Shown: positions 24,164 to 33,477, counted from the stretch's first letter. The stretch is DNA of 64,000 nucleotides from Chryseobacterium indicum (GCF_021504595.1 NZ_JACSGT010000001.1:1240001-1304000), one strand, 5' to 3'. Notes: generated from the letters alone by a model not told the origin. Numbers and translations: made by a program.

Positions 24164-26749
24164 ATGATAACAGAAGAATACTCGCATGAGGGCGAAAGCT
24201 TAAAAAAGGTTTCAGGGCTGTATAAAGACTGGTTCCTGGATTATGCTTCTTATGTAATTTTAGACAGGGCAATTCCTTCCGTTTATGACGGTTTTAAGCC
24301 TGTTCAGCGAAGAATCATGCATTCCATGCGGGAGCTGGAAGACGGACGTTACAATAAAGTTGCCAATATCGTGGGAAATACCATGAAATATCATCCTCAT
24401 GGTGATGCTTCTATTACGGATGCCATGGTAGGAATCGGCCAGAAAGAACTGTTGATTGATACGCAGGGAAACTGGGGAAACATCTACACCGGAGATTCTG
24501 CGGCGGCGGCGAGATATATCGAAGCCCGATTAACCCCTTTTGCACTGGAAGTGGTTTTCAATCCGAAAACAACGGAATGGGCAAAATCGTATGACGGCAG
24601 AAATAACGAACCTATTGATCTTCCCGTAAAATTTCCTCTCCTTCTGGCACAGGGTGTGGAAGGAATCGGAGTCGGGCTTTCTACAAAGATTCTTCCGCAT
24701 AATTTTAATGAACTCATCAATGCTTCCGTAGCGTATCTTAAAGGCAAAAAGTTTGAGCTTTTCCCGGATTTTATGACGGCAGGTTATCTGGATGTTTCCG
24801 AATACAACGACGGACACAGAGGCGGAAAGGTAAGAGCCAGAGCTAAAATTTCGCCTTACGATAAACACACTCTCATTATTACGGAGCTTCCGTACTCAAA
24901 AACGACAAGTGATCTTATTGATTCCATCATTAAAGCCAACGAAAAAGGAAAGATCAAGATCAAAAAAATTGAAGACAATACTTCCGATAAAGTTGAAATC
25001 CTGATCCATCTTCATAATGATGTTTCGCCGGATAAAACGATTGATGCTTTATATGCTTTTACCGATTGTCAGGTTACCATTTCTCCGAATGCCTGTGTAA
25101 TTGTTGGTGATAAGCCGATGTTCATGAATGTTTCTGACATCCTGAAAATGAACACGGACCATACTGTTTCTTTGCTTAAAAAAGAACTGGAGATCGAACT
25201 TCATGAGCTTCAGGAAAGCTGGCATTTCTCTTCACTGGAAAGAATTTTCATCGAAAACAGGATTTATCACGATATTGAAGAGGTTAAAAGCTGGGAAGAA
25301 GTTCTTAAAACCATTGATGAAGGATTAAAACCTCATACAAAACATCTTTTAAGGGCTGTAACGGAAGAAGATATTTTAAAATTAACAGAGATCAGAATCA
25401 AGAGAATTTCAAGATTCGATTTAGATAAATTTAAAGAAAATATAGCTGCACTTGAAGGTAAGATCGAGCAGGTGAAACATCATCTTGCGAATCTTATTCA
25501 GTATGCGATTGATTATTATCTGAACATTCAGAAAAAATACGGTAAAGACAGACAGAGAAAAACTGAACTTCGAATTTTTGATACCATTGATGCAACAAAA
25601 GTTGCGGTTGCCAACGAAAAGTTCTACGCCAATTTCGAGGAAGGATTTATCGGGACGTCTCTGAAAAAAGACCAGTATCTGTTCGACTGTTCGGATATCG
25701 ACGACATCATTACCTTCCGAAAAGACGGAAGCATGAAAGTGGTAAAAGTAGAGGCAAAAACGTTCATCGGAAAAGATATTCTTCATGTTGCGATCTGGAA
25801 GAAAAACGATAAAAGAACGGTCTACAACATGATCTACCGCGAAGGAAGAGAAGGACCTTATTATATGAAGCGTTTTTCCGTAACTGGTGTTACCCGAAAT
25901 ACAGATTATCCTCTGGCTTCGGATAAAAAAGGATCGGAAGTGCTTTATTTTTCGGCAAATCCAAACGGAGAAGCAGAAACTGTGACGGTTCTTCTGAAAC
26001 CCAATCCAAGGATCAGAAAAAATAAAATGGACATCGATTTCTCAGAACTCGCGATTAAAGGACGAGATTCCAAAGGAAATCTGGTAACCAAATACTCCGT
26101 GAAAAAAGTCGATCTGAAAGAAGAAGGCGTTTCTACATTAGCACCGCGAAGAATCTGGTTTGATGATACCGTGAGAAGACTGAATGCAGACGGAAGAGGA
26201 ACTTTACTGGGAAGCTTTAAAGGAGATGATAAAATTTTAACCATCAATACCAACGGAGAAGCAAAATTAGTTTCCTTTGATCTTGGAAACCGCTTCGATG
26301 ACGAATATCTGGTGCTGGAAAAATGGCGTCCGAATCAGCCGGTAACCTGCATCTATTACGATGGTGAAAAAGATATTTATTTCATCAAACGGTTTTTATT
26401 TGAAAATACGCCGAATGTGCAGACTTTTATGCCTTCGGAACATTCAAAATCGTTTATTGAAAATGTAATTGTTGCCAACGGAGCTACTGCCGAAATTATT
26501 TTCGCAAAGGACAAGGGCAAAGAGCGAGAACCGGAAGAAGTAAATATCGATGAATTTATTGCCGTGAAGGGAATTAAAGCCATCGGAAACCAGTTTACCA
26601 AATTCAAAGTAAAATCCATTAATATCAACATTCCTGAACCTGTGGAAGAAGAACCGGAAGTATATGAAGATCCCGAACCAACAGCGGGATTTGATGAAGA
26701 CGGAACCATTGGAAATCTGTTTCAGAATGACGATAATACAGAACATTAA
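24164..26749 (+). CDS. parC: DNA topoisomerase IV subunit A
   Basis: An 861-aa subunit with the breakage-reunion domain: winged helix with GFKPVQRRIMHSM, then KYHPHGDASI, and the catalytic tyrosine Y118 in DSAAAARYIEARLTP. A tower and coiled-coil region (about 330-480) follows, then a C-terminal beta-propeller-like part (about 500-830), less regular than GyrA's and without a clear GyrA box, consistent with ParC. The acidic C-terminal tail (EPVEEEPEVYEDPEPTAGFD segment) is unusually long. It works with ParE to unlink daughter chromosomes. Confidence 0.92.
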   Translation: MITEEYSHEGESLKKVSGLYKDWFLDYASYVILDRAIPSVYDGFKPVQRRIMHSMRELEDGRYNKVANIVGNTMKYHPHGDASITDAMVGIGQKELLIDTQGNWGNIYTGDSAAAARYIEARLTPFALEVVFNPKTTEWAKSYDGRNNEPIDLPVKFPLLLAQGVEGIGVGLSTKILPHNFNELINASVAYLKGKKFELFPDFMTAGYLDVSEYNDGHRGGKVRARAKISPYDKHTLIITELPYSKTTSDLIDSIIKANEKGKIKIKKIEDNTSDKVEILIHLHNDVSPDKTIDALYAFTDCQVTISPNACVIVGDKPMFMNVSDILKMNTDHTVSLLKKELEIELHELQESWHFSSLERIFIENRIYHDIEEVKSWEEVLKTIDEGLKPHTKHLLRAVTEEDILKLTEIRIKRISRFDLDKFKENIAALEGKIEQVKHHLANLIQYAIDYYLNIQKKYGKDRQRKTELRIFDTIDATKVAVANEKFYANFEEGFIGTSLKKDQYLFDCSDIDDIITFRKDGSMKVVKVEAKTFIGKDILHVAIWKKNDKRTVYNMIYREGREGPYYMKRFSVTGVTRNTDYPLASDKKGSEVLYFSANPNGEAETVTVLLKPNPRIRKNKMDIDFSELAIKGRDSKGNLVTKYSVKKVDLKEEGVSTLAPRRIWFDDTVRRLNADGRGTLLGSFKGDDKILTINTNGEAKLVSFDLGNRFDDEYLVLEKWRPNQPVTCIYYDGEKDIYFIKRFLFENTPNVQTFMPSEHSKSFIENVIVANGATAEIIFAKDKGKEREPEEVNIDEFIAVKGIKAIGNQFTKFKVKSININIPEPVEEEPEVYEDPEPTAGFDEDGTIGNLFQNDDNTEH

Positions 26750-26760
26750 ATGTTGAGAAA

Positions 26761-27414
26761 ATGAATATTTTAATAGCAATCATCATCATAACCGCTGTTA
26801 TCAGTTTTGCTGCTCCTATGGGAAGTGCCAACTTTGAGAAATACAAATTCAGCGTAGGCGCCATATTAAACAGGAAAGAATACATCCGTTTGCTTTCTTC
26901 AGGATTTCTGCATGCCGATATTATGCATCTGGTCTTTAATATGCTCACCTTGTATTTTTTTGGTCCGGTTGTTATTCAGGGATTTGGAAATCTGGGTTTT
27001 CTGATCATTTATTTCGGATCAATCCTGCTGGGAAATATGTTTTCTCTATTTGTTTACCAGAGACAGCCTTGGTATTCAGCCATTGGCGCAAGTGGAGGAG
27101 TTTCGGGAATTTTGTTTGCATCCATTGCCCTGATTCCGCATTTAGAAATCTATATGTTTTTCATTCCGATCGGAATTCCGGGATATATATTTGGTCTTGT
27201 TTATTTCAGCTATTCTGTTTATATGATGCTGAATCCCAATTATAACGATAATATAGGTCATGCCGCGCATTTAGGAGGAGCATCTTTCGGACTTATATAC
27301 GCCGTTGCCAATCAGCCACAGGCGGCGATTGAAAACTCAATGTATCTTGGAATCATGTCGCTTCCTTTAATTTACCTGAGCTATGAGATTTTTGTGAAGA
27401 AAAGAATAGGATAA
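26761..27414 (+). CDS. Rhomboid-family intramembrane serine protease
   Basis: A 217-aa protein with about six membrane helices. The catalytic serine is in SAIGASGGVSG (S111) and the histidine in NIGHAAHLGGASFG (H170). HADIMHLVFNML (H51, H56, N60) supplies the conserved loop-1/TM2 residues. It cleaves membrane-anchored substrates within the bilayer; the substrate is unknown. It starts 11 bp after parC, so it is part of the same transcript, closed by the terminator at 27427-27464. Confidence 0.92.
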   Translation: MNILIAIIIITAVISFAAPMGSANFEKYKFSVGAILNRKEYIRLLSSGFLHADIMHLVFNMLTLYFFGPVVIQGFGNLGFLIIYFGSILLGNMFSLFVYQRQPWYSAIGASGGVSGILFASIALIPHLEIYMFFIPIGIPGYIFGLVYFSYSVYMMLNPNYNDNIGHAAHLGGASFGLIYAVANQPQAAIENSMYLGIMSLPLIYLSYEIFVKKRIG

Positions 27415-27426
27415 AAGATATATTAT

Positions 27427-27464
27427 AAAAAAGTCAGCAAGATTAATCTGCTGACTTTTCTATT
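27427..27464. terminator. Bidirectional terminator after the rhomboid gene
   Basis: AAAAGTCAGCA pairs with TGCTGACTTTT, an 11-bp perfect stem, between convergent genes. Confidence 0.9.
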
Positions 27465-27506
27465 TTAAAACCATATGTTTTTCAATATTTAATTAACTTA
27501 CTATCT

Positions 27507-28298
27507 TTAATCTAAATGATTATTGTTGCTTCTGTGCATTTTCGTTACCCTTTCAATATCATCTTTTGGAACTTGTTTTCCTGTTGCTACGAAATATGCT
27601 CCTGCTGGATCGTTTTGAAAATCTTTTCTTTTTTTCAAGAATTTTTGATAATCAGTACTAATTACGTTTCTGATTGGAGCGATTAATTCATTGAGATTTT
27701 TTAAACCTACTAATGTAAAATGGAAAAAATCTTTATCGTCATAAGCTTCGATAACTAACCCCGGTAATCCTTTAAAAGTATACGGACCCTCTGAAATAGG
27801 GATTTCTTCTGTATACCATGCTGTTATATTTCTATTTCTGTATTTTGCAACTGCTTTTCTACACTTATAGGTACTGATAACTTTAGCTTCATCAACTAAA
27901 TTCCAATTAATTTTTTGATCAGATTCATATTCATAATTAACATTCCATACCCTATCAAATATTTTTAACGAATTCCCCACTTTGTAAACTTCGGGTTTAA
28001 AAAATGTTCTTGGAATTTTAGAAAAATCAATTATTATTTTCCCTCCTATTGGATTCATCATACTTTTTTTTGTTGATTCTTTAGTTAGGGAATCATATTT
28101 TGCTTTTTGATCGCTTTTGAAAAGTGAAGAGCTTTTCCCAATCCATAAACCAGTCAACTCTTCCTTTTTTGTAGAAATATCAGTTGTGTCAATTAAAAAT
28201 TTTGTAAGGTAATTGCATTTGATCGTAGATTTTTCAAGTTCTTGAGAAAAAATAGATGTAGATAAAATTAAACAAATAATTAAAATAAACTTTTTCAT
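27507..28298 (-). CDS. GLPGLI-family secreted protein (263 aa)
   Basis: Signal peptide at residues 1-18 (LILSTSIFSQ). The name-giving motif appears as GPYTFKGLPGLVIEAYDDKD (about 174-193), preceded by the family's K-x-R-K-A-V-A-K-Y-R-N-R-NITAWYTEEIPI strand. Length fits the family, a roughly 250-300-aa group restricted to Bacteroidota, of unknown function and presumed periplasmic. It shares only moderate similarity with the two other GLPGLI genes in this window and is not linked to a BlaI/M56 pair. Its start codon is 11 bp from that of a divergent gene. Confidence 0.88.
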   Translation of the reverse strand: MKKFILIICLILSTSIFSQELEKSTIKCNYLTKFLIDTTDISTKKEELTGLWIGKSSSLFKSDQKAKYDSLTKESTKKSMMNPIGGKIIIDFSKIPRTFFKPEVYKVGNSLKIFDRVWNVNYEYESDQKINWNLVDEAKVISTYKCRKAVAKYRNRNITAWYTEEIPISEGPYTFKGLPGLVIEAYDDKDFFHFTLVGLKNLNELIAPIRNVISTDYQKFLKKRKDFQNDPAGAYFVATGKQVPKDDIERVTKMHRSNNNHLD

Positions 28299-28309
28299 GA
28301 TTTAAATAT

Positions 28310-28984
28310 ATGAATTTTCAAAAAGTCAAACTGAAGATGGCAGAAGCTGTCCAACAGTTTTTTATTGATGAATCATCTGTTTTTTCTACCAATATTCCTT
28401 TGCAGGAATGCATTACATCTTTTCAAACACTTGTGCAGCAGTTACAGGATTATGCCGTAATACAGGCTACAGATACTACAGCACATACAGAGATAAAAGA
28501 TATAAATAGAGATAGCTTAATAAAACATCTTGTAGTATATGCTAATTCTGCATCGGTTTATTTTTCGGGAAAAAATTCGTCTCTTGCCAAACAATTGAAG
28601 ATTTCCAAGTCTAAACTTGTAAGACAAACGGGTGTAGAACTTAAGGCACTAAGTACAAATATTTATGATATTCTTAATGAAAATATCAATCTGTTAGATC
28701 CCCAATATATAACTTCCCAAGATCTTGATACCTTACTTGAGAAAATTAACCTTTTTAATGCAAAAGCTTACGATATATCTACTGCAAAAGGAGATACACA
28801 GAATGCCACAAAGCTGATTAAAGGGAATCTTAAAAATATAGGTGTAGAGTTAGAGAAAATAGATCAACTCATGTTGAAATTCACAATTACTAATGAGGAT
28901 TTATATAGCAGATATCGAATTGCAAGAAAAACGTTAGACCTTGGAAAGAATAAAGTGTCTAAAAATACATCTCCTTCTAATTAA
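28310..28984 (+). CDS. Hypothetical helical protein (224 aa)
   Basis: I recall similar uncharacterised Bacteroidota proteins of this length and all-helical make-up but no named family. No signal peptide or membrane segment is present, and the protein is rich in Ser, Thr, Asn and Lys. Predicted helices run throughout, for example SLAKQLKISKSKLVRQTGVELKAL and ATKLIKGNLKNIGVELEKIDQLM. ATG 28310 lies only 11 bp from the divergent GLPGLI start, so ATG 28337 (MAEAVQQFF) is an alternative. A strong terminator follows at 29018. Confidence 0.7.
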   Translation: MNFQKVKLKMAEAVQQFFIDESSVFSTNIPLQECITSFQTLVQQLQDYAVIQATDTTAHTEIKDINRDSLIKHLVVYANSASVYFSGKNSSLAKQLKISKSKLVRQTGVELKALSTNIYDILNENINLLDPQYITSQDLDTLLEKINLFNAKAYDISTAKGDTQNATKLIKGNLKNIGVELEKIDQLMLKFTITNEDLYSRYRIARKTLDLGKNKVSKNTSPSN

Positions 28985-29017
28985 TTTTAAGAAACATTTC
29001 ATAACGATATGATCACT

Positions 29018-29049
29018 CTGCATTTTTCCTTGGAAAGATGCAGTTTTTG
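29018..29049 (+). terminator. Terminator of the helical-protein gene
   Basis: CTGCATTTTTCC pairs with GGAAAGATGCAG (one T-G pair) around TT, followed by T5. Confidence 0.85.
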
Positions 29050-29064
29050 TTTGAAAAGATTTTT

Positions 29065-29253
29065 TTGTTAAGTGGTAAGATAAAATTGTAACAAAGATGA
29101 ATGTCTTTGTAAAAGGTACAGATGTTTTTTTGACTCGGTAAACTCATTTTGTTATATAGTAAGATGCTTTTGTGAAACTGCTGCATCTATTTATTATATT
29201 GGATAAAGTTATTGTTATATAGAGATTCAGTTTTGTGAAATAATTACTACTTA
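29065..29253. repeat. Degenerate 21-bp-period array starting TTGT
   Basis: Reading in steps of 21 from 29065, most units begin TTGT: 29065, 29086, 29107, (29128 TTTT), 29149, 29170, (29191 TTAT), 29212, 29233. Units at 29149 and 29212 share TTGTTATATAG, and those at 29170 and 29233 share TTGTGAAA. Stop codons occur in all frames, so it is not coding. The last unit touches the prmC stop codon. Confidence 0.6.
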
Positions 29254-30102
29254 CTTCCTCCCAAAAACAAACCTGTCATTTTCCGATAAATCTTTGATTA
29301 AACAAGCCTCTTCAAAATCAACAATATATAAATCCAGTGTTTCTGGTCCTAATTTCTGGTTGATTTCTAAAAATAACAGTCCGTTTTTATTCAGGTGTTT
29401 TTTAGAGTCTTCGGCTATTTTTCTGTAAAAGATCAAAGCATCGGAAGTAGGAGAGAAGAGTGCCATGATCGGTTCAAAACCTTTTACTGAATGCTCTATT
29501 TCCTGTTCTTCATCGATTGCGATATAAGGCGGATTTGAAATGATAACATCAAAGTTTTCTTTTAAATCAAAATTTAGGTAATCGGCATGAATGAATCTGA
29601 CGTCAAGCTGATGAAATGCCGCATTTTTTCTGGCAACTTCCAGTGCTTTTTCAGAAAAATCGATGGAAGTAACTTCCGCCTTTGGAAAATATTTTTTTAA
29701 AACCAACGGAATAATTCCGCTTCCTGTTCCGATATCCAGAATTTTTAAATTTTGAGCATTAAAAGGCGAATTTTTAATCTTTTTTATTGCCAATTCCAGC
29801 AGCTCTTCCGTTTCAGGACGCGGAATTAATACGTTTTCATTCACGAAAAATGTCATTCCGTAGAAATCTGTTTCACCTAGAATGTGCTGATAAGGTTTTG
29901 AAGTTTTTAGTTCGGAAATAACTTCAAGAAGCCTTTTTTCATCAGCTTTTAATAATGCCTGATCCGCAGATCTTCGCTGATAAAAAGCATCAAATCCGAC
30001 AATTTTTTCGATGAATACTGAACTCAGAAATGCAGATTCCGAGTCTGTATATAAAGCGGAAAGTTCTGTTTTGAAGTAATTTTTTAGTTCTGAAATGGTC
30101 AT
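29251..30102 (-). CDS. prmC: Release factor glutamine N5-methyltransferase
   Basis: A 283-aa PrmC/HemK protein. It has an N-terminal helical domain (residues about 1-75), a SAM-binding Rossmann domain with LDIGTGSGIIPLVL, and the substrate-glutamine motif NPPYIAIDEE. It methylates the GGQ glutamine of peptide-chain release factors to support efficient termination. Full length, ending FVFGRK. It is the last gene of a five-gene minus-strand block with gaps of only 4-37 bp, headed by the Sua5-type gene at 33395, another translation-related function. Confidence 0.95.
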   Translation of the reverse strand: MTISELKNYFKTELSALYTDSESAFLSSVFIEKIVGFDAFYQRRSADQALLKADEKRLLEVISELKTSKPYQHILGETDFYGMTFFVNENVLIPRPETEELLELAIKKIKNSPFNAQNLKILDIGTGSGIIPLVLKKYFPKAEVTSIDFSEKALEVARKNAAFHQLDVRFIHADYLNFDLKENFDVIISNPPYIAIDEEQEIEHSVKGFEPIMALFSPTSDALIFYRKIAEDSKKHLNKNGLLFLEINQKLGPETLDLYIVDFEEACLIKDLSENDRFVFGRK

Positions 30103-30112
30103 TTTTAGACAA

Positions 30113-31258
30113 TTATTTTAAATGGCTGCTACTTTTAATCTCAATTTTTTCGCCGTTATCTTTTTCCAGAATATAATCTTCTTTGCTGAAATATGCCCAT
30201 TGTAACAGCTCGCATTCCGTAAATTCTGATGCATTTTTACCATTGATCGATTTGATGTGATCTCCGATCTGTACGTTTTTTGCCGTAGAATTTTCGTTCA
30301 TATTTTTTGAAATTACGGTGAGCTTACCGTCGATGAAAAAAGCTTTGGCATCCATTTGTTTTTTAGGAAGTAATGGTTTTCCGGACTGTTTTAAGTAGAA
30401 AGCATTTTCGTTAAAATTCATGATTAAAACATCTGAATACTGGCTGAAAAAGGTAATTCCGATCTTGGATTCTTTTGCTTTATTGATGGTAACCGGCAAT
30501 TGACGAATTACAGTCTGATCCAGTTTTATTTCATCAACAAAAAAAGTGCTGTAAGATTCGGGATTTCCCAGACCGCTCAGTCCCATATTCGTAGAAATAA
30601 ATTCATCAGCTTGATTTTTAGACTTTTTTTCATCAAAAATAGTATTCATGATGTCCGTATCTTTAGAATTAATTTCCATTACACCCGAAAATCCGGTATC
30701 TAAAAGACAGTTCCTGAAGGTTTTGTTTCGGATGGTAAAATCGATTAAAGGTCTGTTGCTGTGATAGTAAACCGTCCATTTTTGGTAAGACTGATCCGTC
30801 GGAAATGGTTTTTCTGAAATATAAATCAGCTTTTTCGTAAAATCTATTTTCCAGTTGAATTTTTTGATGAAATCCTGTCCCAGAAGCAGCAGATTGGTGC
30901 AATACAAAAAAGGCATATCAAACGTAACTCCTTTTAGATTTTTTACTTCAAAATTTCCTATGGAAAGCGATTCTATTTTTGTGCTTTTAATCTTTATCTT
31001 TTTGTTGCTGGAATCGTTGATGGTTTTATTGGCATCCAGGATTTCTACTCCGGCAGTTTTATTATTGATAGAATTGGTTACGGAAACAGCGGCTCCCGTA
31101 TCGAGCGCAAATTCTATTGTTTTTCCATTCACTTTTCCCGAAAATGTTAGCAGCTGCTTTTCCAGAGAAAAAGGAATTGAATTAACTTCTGCCTGTTGAG
31201 AATAACAACAGATGATTGTTAAAAAGAGCGATGAGAGGAGAAAAATTTTTTTCATCAT
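30113..31258 (-). CDS. Retropepsin-like aspartyl protease with PDZ domain, secreted
   Basis: A 381-aa protein with a signal peptide (1-20, FLTIICCYSQQ). Two aspartyl-protease halves are visible: FALDTGAAVSVTN (about D53) and CLLDTGFSGVMEINS (about D187), each a complete DTG. A C-terminal PDZ-like region (about 318-375) has IGDHIKSINGKNASEFTECE. Members of this Bacteroidota family are presumed periplasmic proteases with a single-chain pair of retropepsin folds. It lies between yaaA and prmC in an operon, 8-10 bp from each neighbour. Confidence 0.88.
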   Translation of the reverse strand: MMKKIFLLSSLFLTIICCYSQQAEVNSIPFSLEKQLLTFSGKVNGKTIEFALDTGAAVSVTNSINNKTAGVEILDANKTINDSSNKKIKIKSTKIESLSIGNFEVKNLKGVTFDMPFLYCTNLLLLGQDFIKKFNWKIDFTKKLIYISEKPFPTDQSYQKWTVYYHSNRPLIDFTIRNKTFRNCLLDTGFSGVMEINSKDTDIMNTIFDEKKSKNQADEFISTNMGLSGLGNPESYSTFFVDEIKLDQTVIRQLPVTINKAKESKIGITFFSQYSDVLIMNFNENAFYLKQSGKPLLPKKQMDAKAFFIDGKLTVISKNMNENSTAKNVQIGDHIKSINGKNASEFTECELLQWAYFSKEDYILEKDNGEKIEIKSSSHLK

Positions 31259-31266
31259 TTCAGTGT

Positions 31267-32025
31267 TTATCTTACAAAAACCAGTTTGTTTTCAGTCGAT
31301 TTTTCTTCATTAATGAGATAGCCTTCATAATTGAAAGCTTTTACATCATTCAGAGTCTGTGCATTCGTCTGTGCGCAAAATCTTGCAACCAGACCTCGTG
31401 CATGTTTTGTGTAAACTACAATGGTTTTCAGTTTTCCTTCTTTTAATTCGTAAAAATCAAAATCGATAATTTGATGGTTGAGTTTTTTACGGTCAACCGC
31501 TTTAAAATATTCATTGCTTGCAAGATTCAGGAGGATTTCATTCTTTTTCATTTCAGAATTTAGCTGTTCCGTTATCTTTTCTCTCCAGAATTCGTAAAGA
31601 TTTTTATATTCATCAAATTCAAAAGGTCTTCCCATTTCCAGTCTGTAAAGCATCACTTTATCCGAAGGTTTCAGCAATCCGTATAGTCCGGAAAGAATTC
31701 TCTGGTTTTTCTGAAGATAATCTACTGCATCTTTGTCTAATGTTTTGGCATCCAAACCTCTGTAAACCTCTCCTGTAAAGGCAAATAGAGCAGGAGCAGA
31801 TTCTTTTGCGGAAGGTTTTGCTTTCCATTTTTGGTTTCTTTCCCAGTTTTCGTCTGCTAATTTGGGAGAAATTTCCATTAGTTCAGAAAGATATTTCGGC
31901 GATTTTTGTTTTAAATAAGAGTGTATAAATTCTGACTGTTCAATGAATTTAGGCGTAGTGGTTTTCAACAGGTCAGTTGAATTTTCCACATTCATTAATT
32001 TGGCAGGGGATGTTACTATTTTCAT
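31267..32025 (-). CDS. yaaA: Peroxide stress protein YaaA
   Basis: A 252-aa YaaA (DUF328/UPF0246) protein: start MKIVTSPAKLM, central FTGEVYRGLDAKTL and LSGLYGLLKPSDKVMLYRLEMG, then NLASNEYFKAV and a C-terminal KHARGLVARFCAQTN. All blocks of the family are present. In E. coli YaaA limits free iron and DNA damage during peroxide stress and binds DNA with a helix-hairpin-helix-like fold. It starts 4 bp after the CPBP gene. No peroxide-responsive operator was recognised. Confidence 0.94.
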   Translation of the reverse strand: MKIVTSPAKLMNVENSTDLLKTTTPKFIEQSEFIHSYLKQKSPKYLSELMEISPKLADENWERNQKWKAKPSAKESAPALFAFTGEVYRGLDAKTLDKDAVDYLQKNQRILSGLYGLLKPSDKVMLYRLEMGRPFEFDEYKNLYEFWREKITEQLNSEMKKNEILLNLASNEYFKAVDRKKLNHQIIDFDFYELKEGKLKTIVVYTKHARGLVARFCAQTNAQTLNDVKAFNYEGYLINEEKSTENKLVFVR

Positions 32026-32029
32026 AATG

Positions 32030-32746
32030 TTAAAAGACGGATAAATGTTTGAAATTGATAAAATTCATGATCATCAGCGACACAAAATCGTACATAAAAT
32101 GACACATGATTAAAATCTTAATATTGGAATATTTTTTATAAAACATGGCAAAAACAACTCCGATGAAGAAAGGAATGATCACCTGACTTATCGTTCCATA
32201 CGTCATGTGAAGAATTCCGAAAAGAAAAGCGGAAACTGCAATGCCTGCGTATTGATTTTTATAAATTTTTTCAATTCTCGGCTGCATATAACCGCGCATG
32301 AGAAATTCTTCCACCACTCCCGCTGTTAAGCAGGTAAAGACGATCAATGGATAATTGTTTTTAAAAACAGAAGAAAGCTGCGCAATTTTATCACCCGAGT
32401 TTTCGTGGGTGATGATTTTGATGAAAAGATTTAAAAAAGCGCCACCAACGGCACAAATTAAATAAAGACGGAGTATTTTTTTCAGATAAAATAGGAAAGA
32501 ATAGTTTTTGTCTTTCCACAGCAGGAAAGGTTGTTTTTCGATCAGGAAACTGTACAGAAAAGTAATTGCCAAAACCATCCAGAGTACCATTCTGGAATAC
32601 AAAAATGAAGTTGCAGTAAAGGTTTTTTCTCCTGTTATCATTGAAATAAGAGGAAAAATATACAGCATTACTGCGGCGAGCAAAACAAATGTAAGAAGAA
32701 TTCCTAAGGAATATTTTCCGTTCAGACTCATATTAAAAACCTTCAA
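32030..32746 (-). CDS. CPBP-family intramembrane glutamic protease
   Basis: A 238-aa membrane protein with about six to seven helices. The ABI/CAAX-protease motifs are intact: VVEEFLMRGYMQPRI (EExxxR), FGILHMTYG (FxxxH), and MCHFMYDF with a second histidine. Bacterial members are linked to CAAX-like processing, bacteriocin self-protection or unknown proteolysis. ATG 32746 is used; the internal ATG five codons later (MSLNGKYS) is also possible. Co-transcribed with yaaA downstream (4 bp). Confidence 0.9.
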   Translation of the reverse strand: MKVFNMSLNGKYSLGILLTFVLLAAVMLYIFPLISMITGEKTFTATSFLYSRMVLWMVLAITFLYSFLIEKQPFLLWKDKNYSFLFYLKKILRLYLICAVGGAFLNLFIKIITHENSGDKIAQLSSVFKNNYPLIVFTCLTAGVVEEFLMRGYMQPRIEKIYKNQYAGIAVSAFLFGILHMTYGTISQVIIPFFIGVVFAMFYKKYSNIKILIMCHFMYDFVSLMIMNFINFKHLSVF

Positions 32747-32783
32747 CCATCATTTTAAATAAAAAGACAAAGCTTTTTTATAA

Positions 32784-33395
32784 TTAAATATCTCCTTTTC
32801 CCTGACGGATAATTTCAGGCTCTCCGGAAGTAAGATCTACAATCGTGGAAGCCATATTATCTCCATAACCGGAATCTATCACGATATCAACCAAATGATC
32901 GTATTTTTCGGCAATTAGTTCCGGATCGGTAGAATATTCGATGATTTCATCGTCATCTTTTATGGAAGTGGAAGCTATGGGATGTCCCAGTTTTTCAACA
33001 ATTAATTGCGGAATCGGATGATCAGGAACACGGATTCCGATGGTTTTATGTCCTTTGTAAGCGAGCGGCAGACTTTTATTGGCTTCAAGAATAAAGGTAA
33101 AAGGTCCCGGAAGATGGCTTTTCAGAAATCTGAAAGTCGACGTATCAATCGGTCTTGTAAAATCTGAAAGATGGCTTAGATCATTACAGATAATGGAGAA
33201 TTTTGACTTTTCGAGCTTTATTTTTTTGATCTGGGCAAGCTTTTCCATGGCTTTTATGTCGAAAATATTACAGCCTAACGCATAGACCGTATCGGATGGA
33301 TAAATAATTAATCCACCATTGTTTAAAGTTTTAATAACCTCATTAATAAGGTTTTCCTGAGGGTTGTCCGGATAAATTTTCAGTATTTTTGCCAT
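32784..33395 (-). CDS. Sua5/YciO/YrdC-family threonylcarbamoyl-AMP synthase-like protein
   Basis: A 203-aa protein with the YrdC fold: GGLIIYPSDTVYALGCNIFD near the N-terminus, KSKFSIICNDLSHLSDFTRP, PGPFTFILEANKSLP, IGIRVPDHPIPQLIVEKLG, PIASTSIK and a C-terminal STIVDLTSGEPEIIRQGKG. The KxR/SxN residues used to bind threonylcarbamoyl-AMP appear largely conserved, though KSKFSII in place of KRP marks the YciO-like subgroup, whose activity is debated. It probably takes part in t6A tRNA modification. First gene of the operon ending with prmC; it faces the tRNA array. Confidence 0.88.
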   Translation of the reverse strand: MAKILKIYPDNPQENLINEVIKTLNNGGLIIYPSDTVYALGCNIFDIKAMEKLAQIKKIKLEKSKFSIICNDLSHLSDFTRPIDTSTFRFLKSHLPGPFTFILEANKSLPLAYKGHKTIGIRVPDHPIPQLIVEKLGHPIASTSIKDDDEIIEYSTDPELIAEKYDHLVDIVIDSGYGDNMASTIVDLTSGEPEIIRQGKGDI

Positions 33396-33477
33396 ACCTC
33401 AAAGATACGAATATTAAAATAGTTTTCATGAAAGTCCTTTATTTAAAAGAAAAATTAGGAGTTTTAAAAATAATTCG

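Noticed and set aside
29065..29253. 21-bp array as a coding repeat of 7 residues
   Set aside because: Stop codons interrupt the three forward frames, and the minus-strand frame inspected is also interrupted; the period does not correspond to an open frame.
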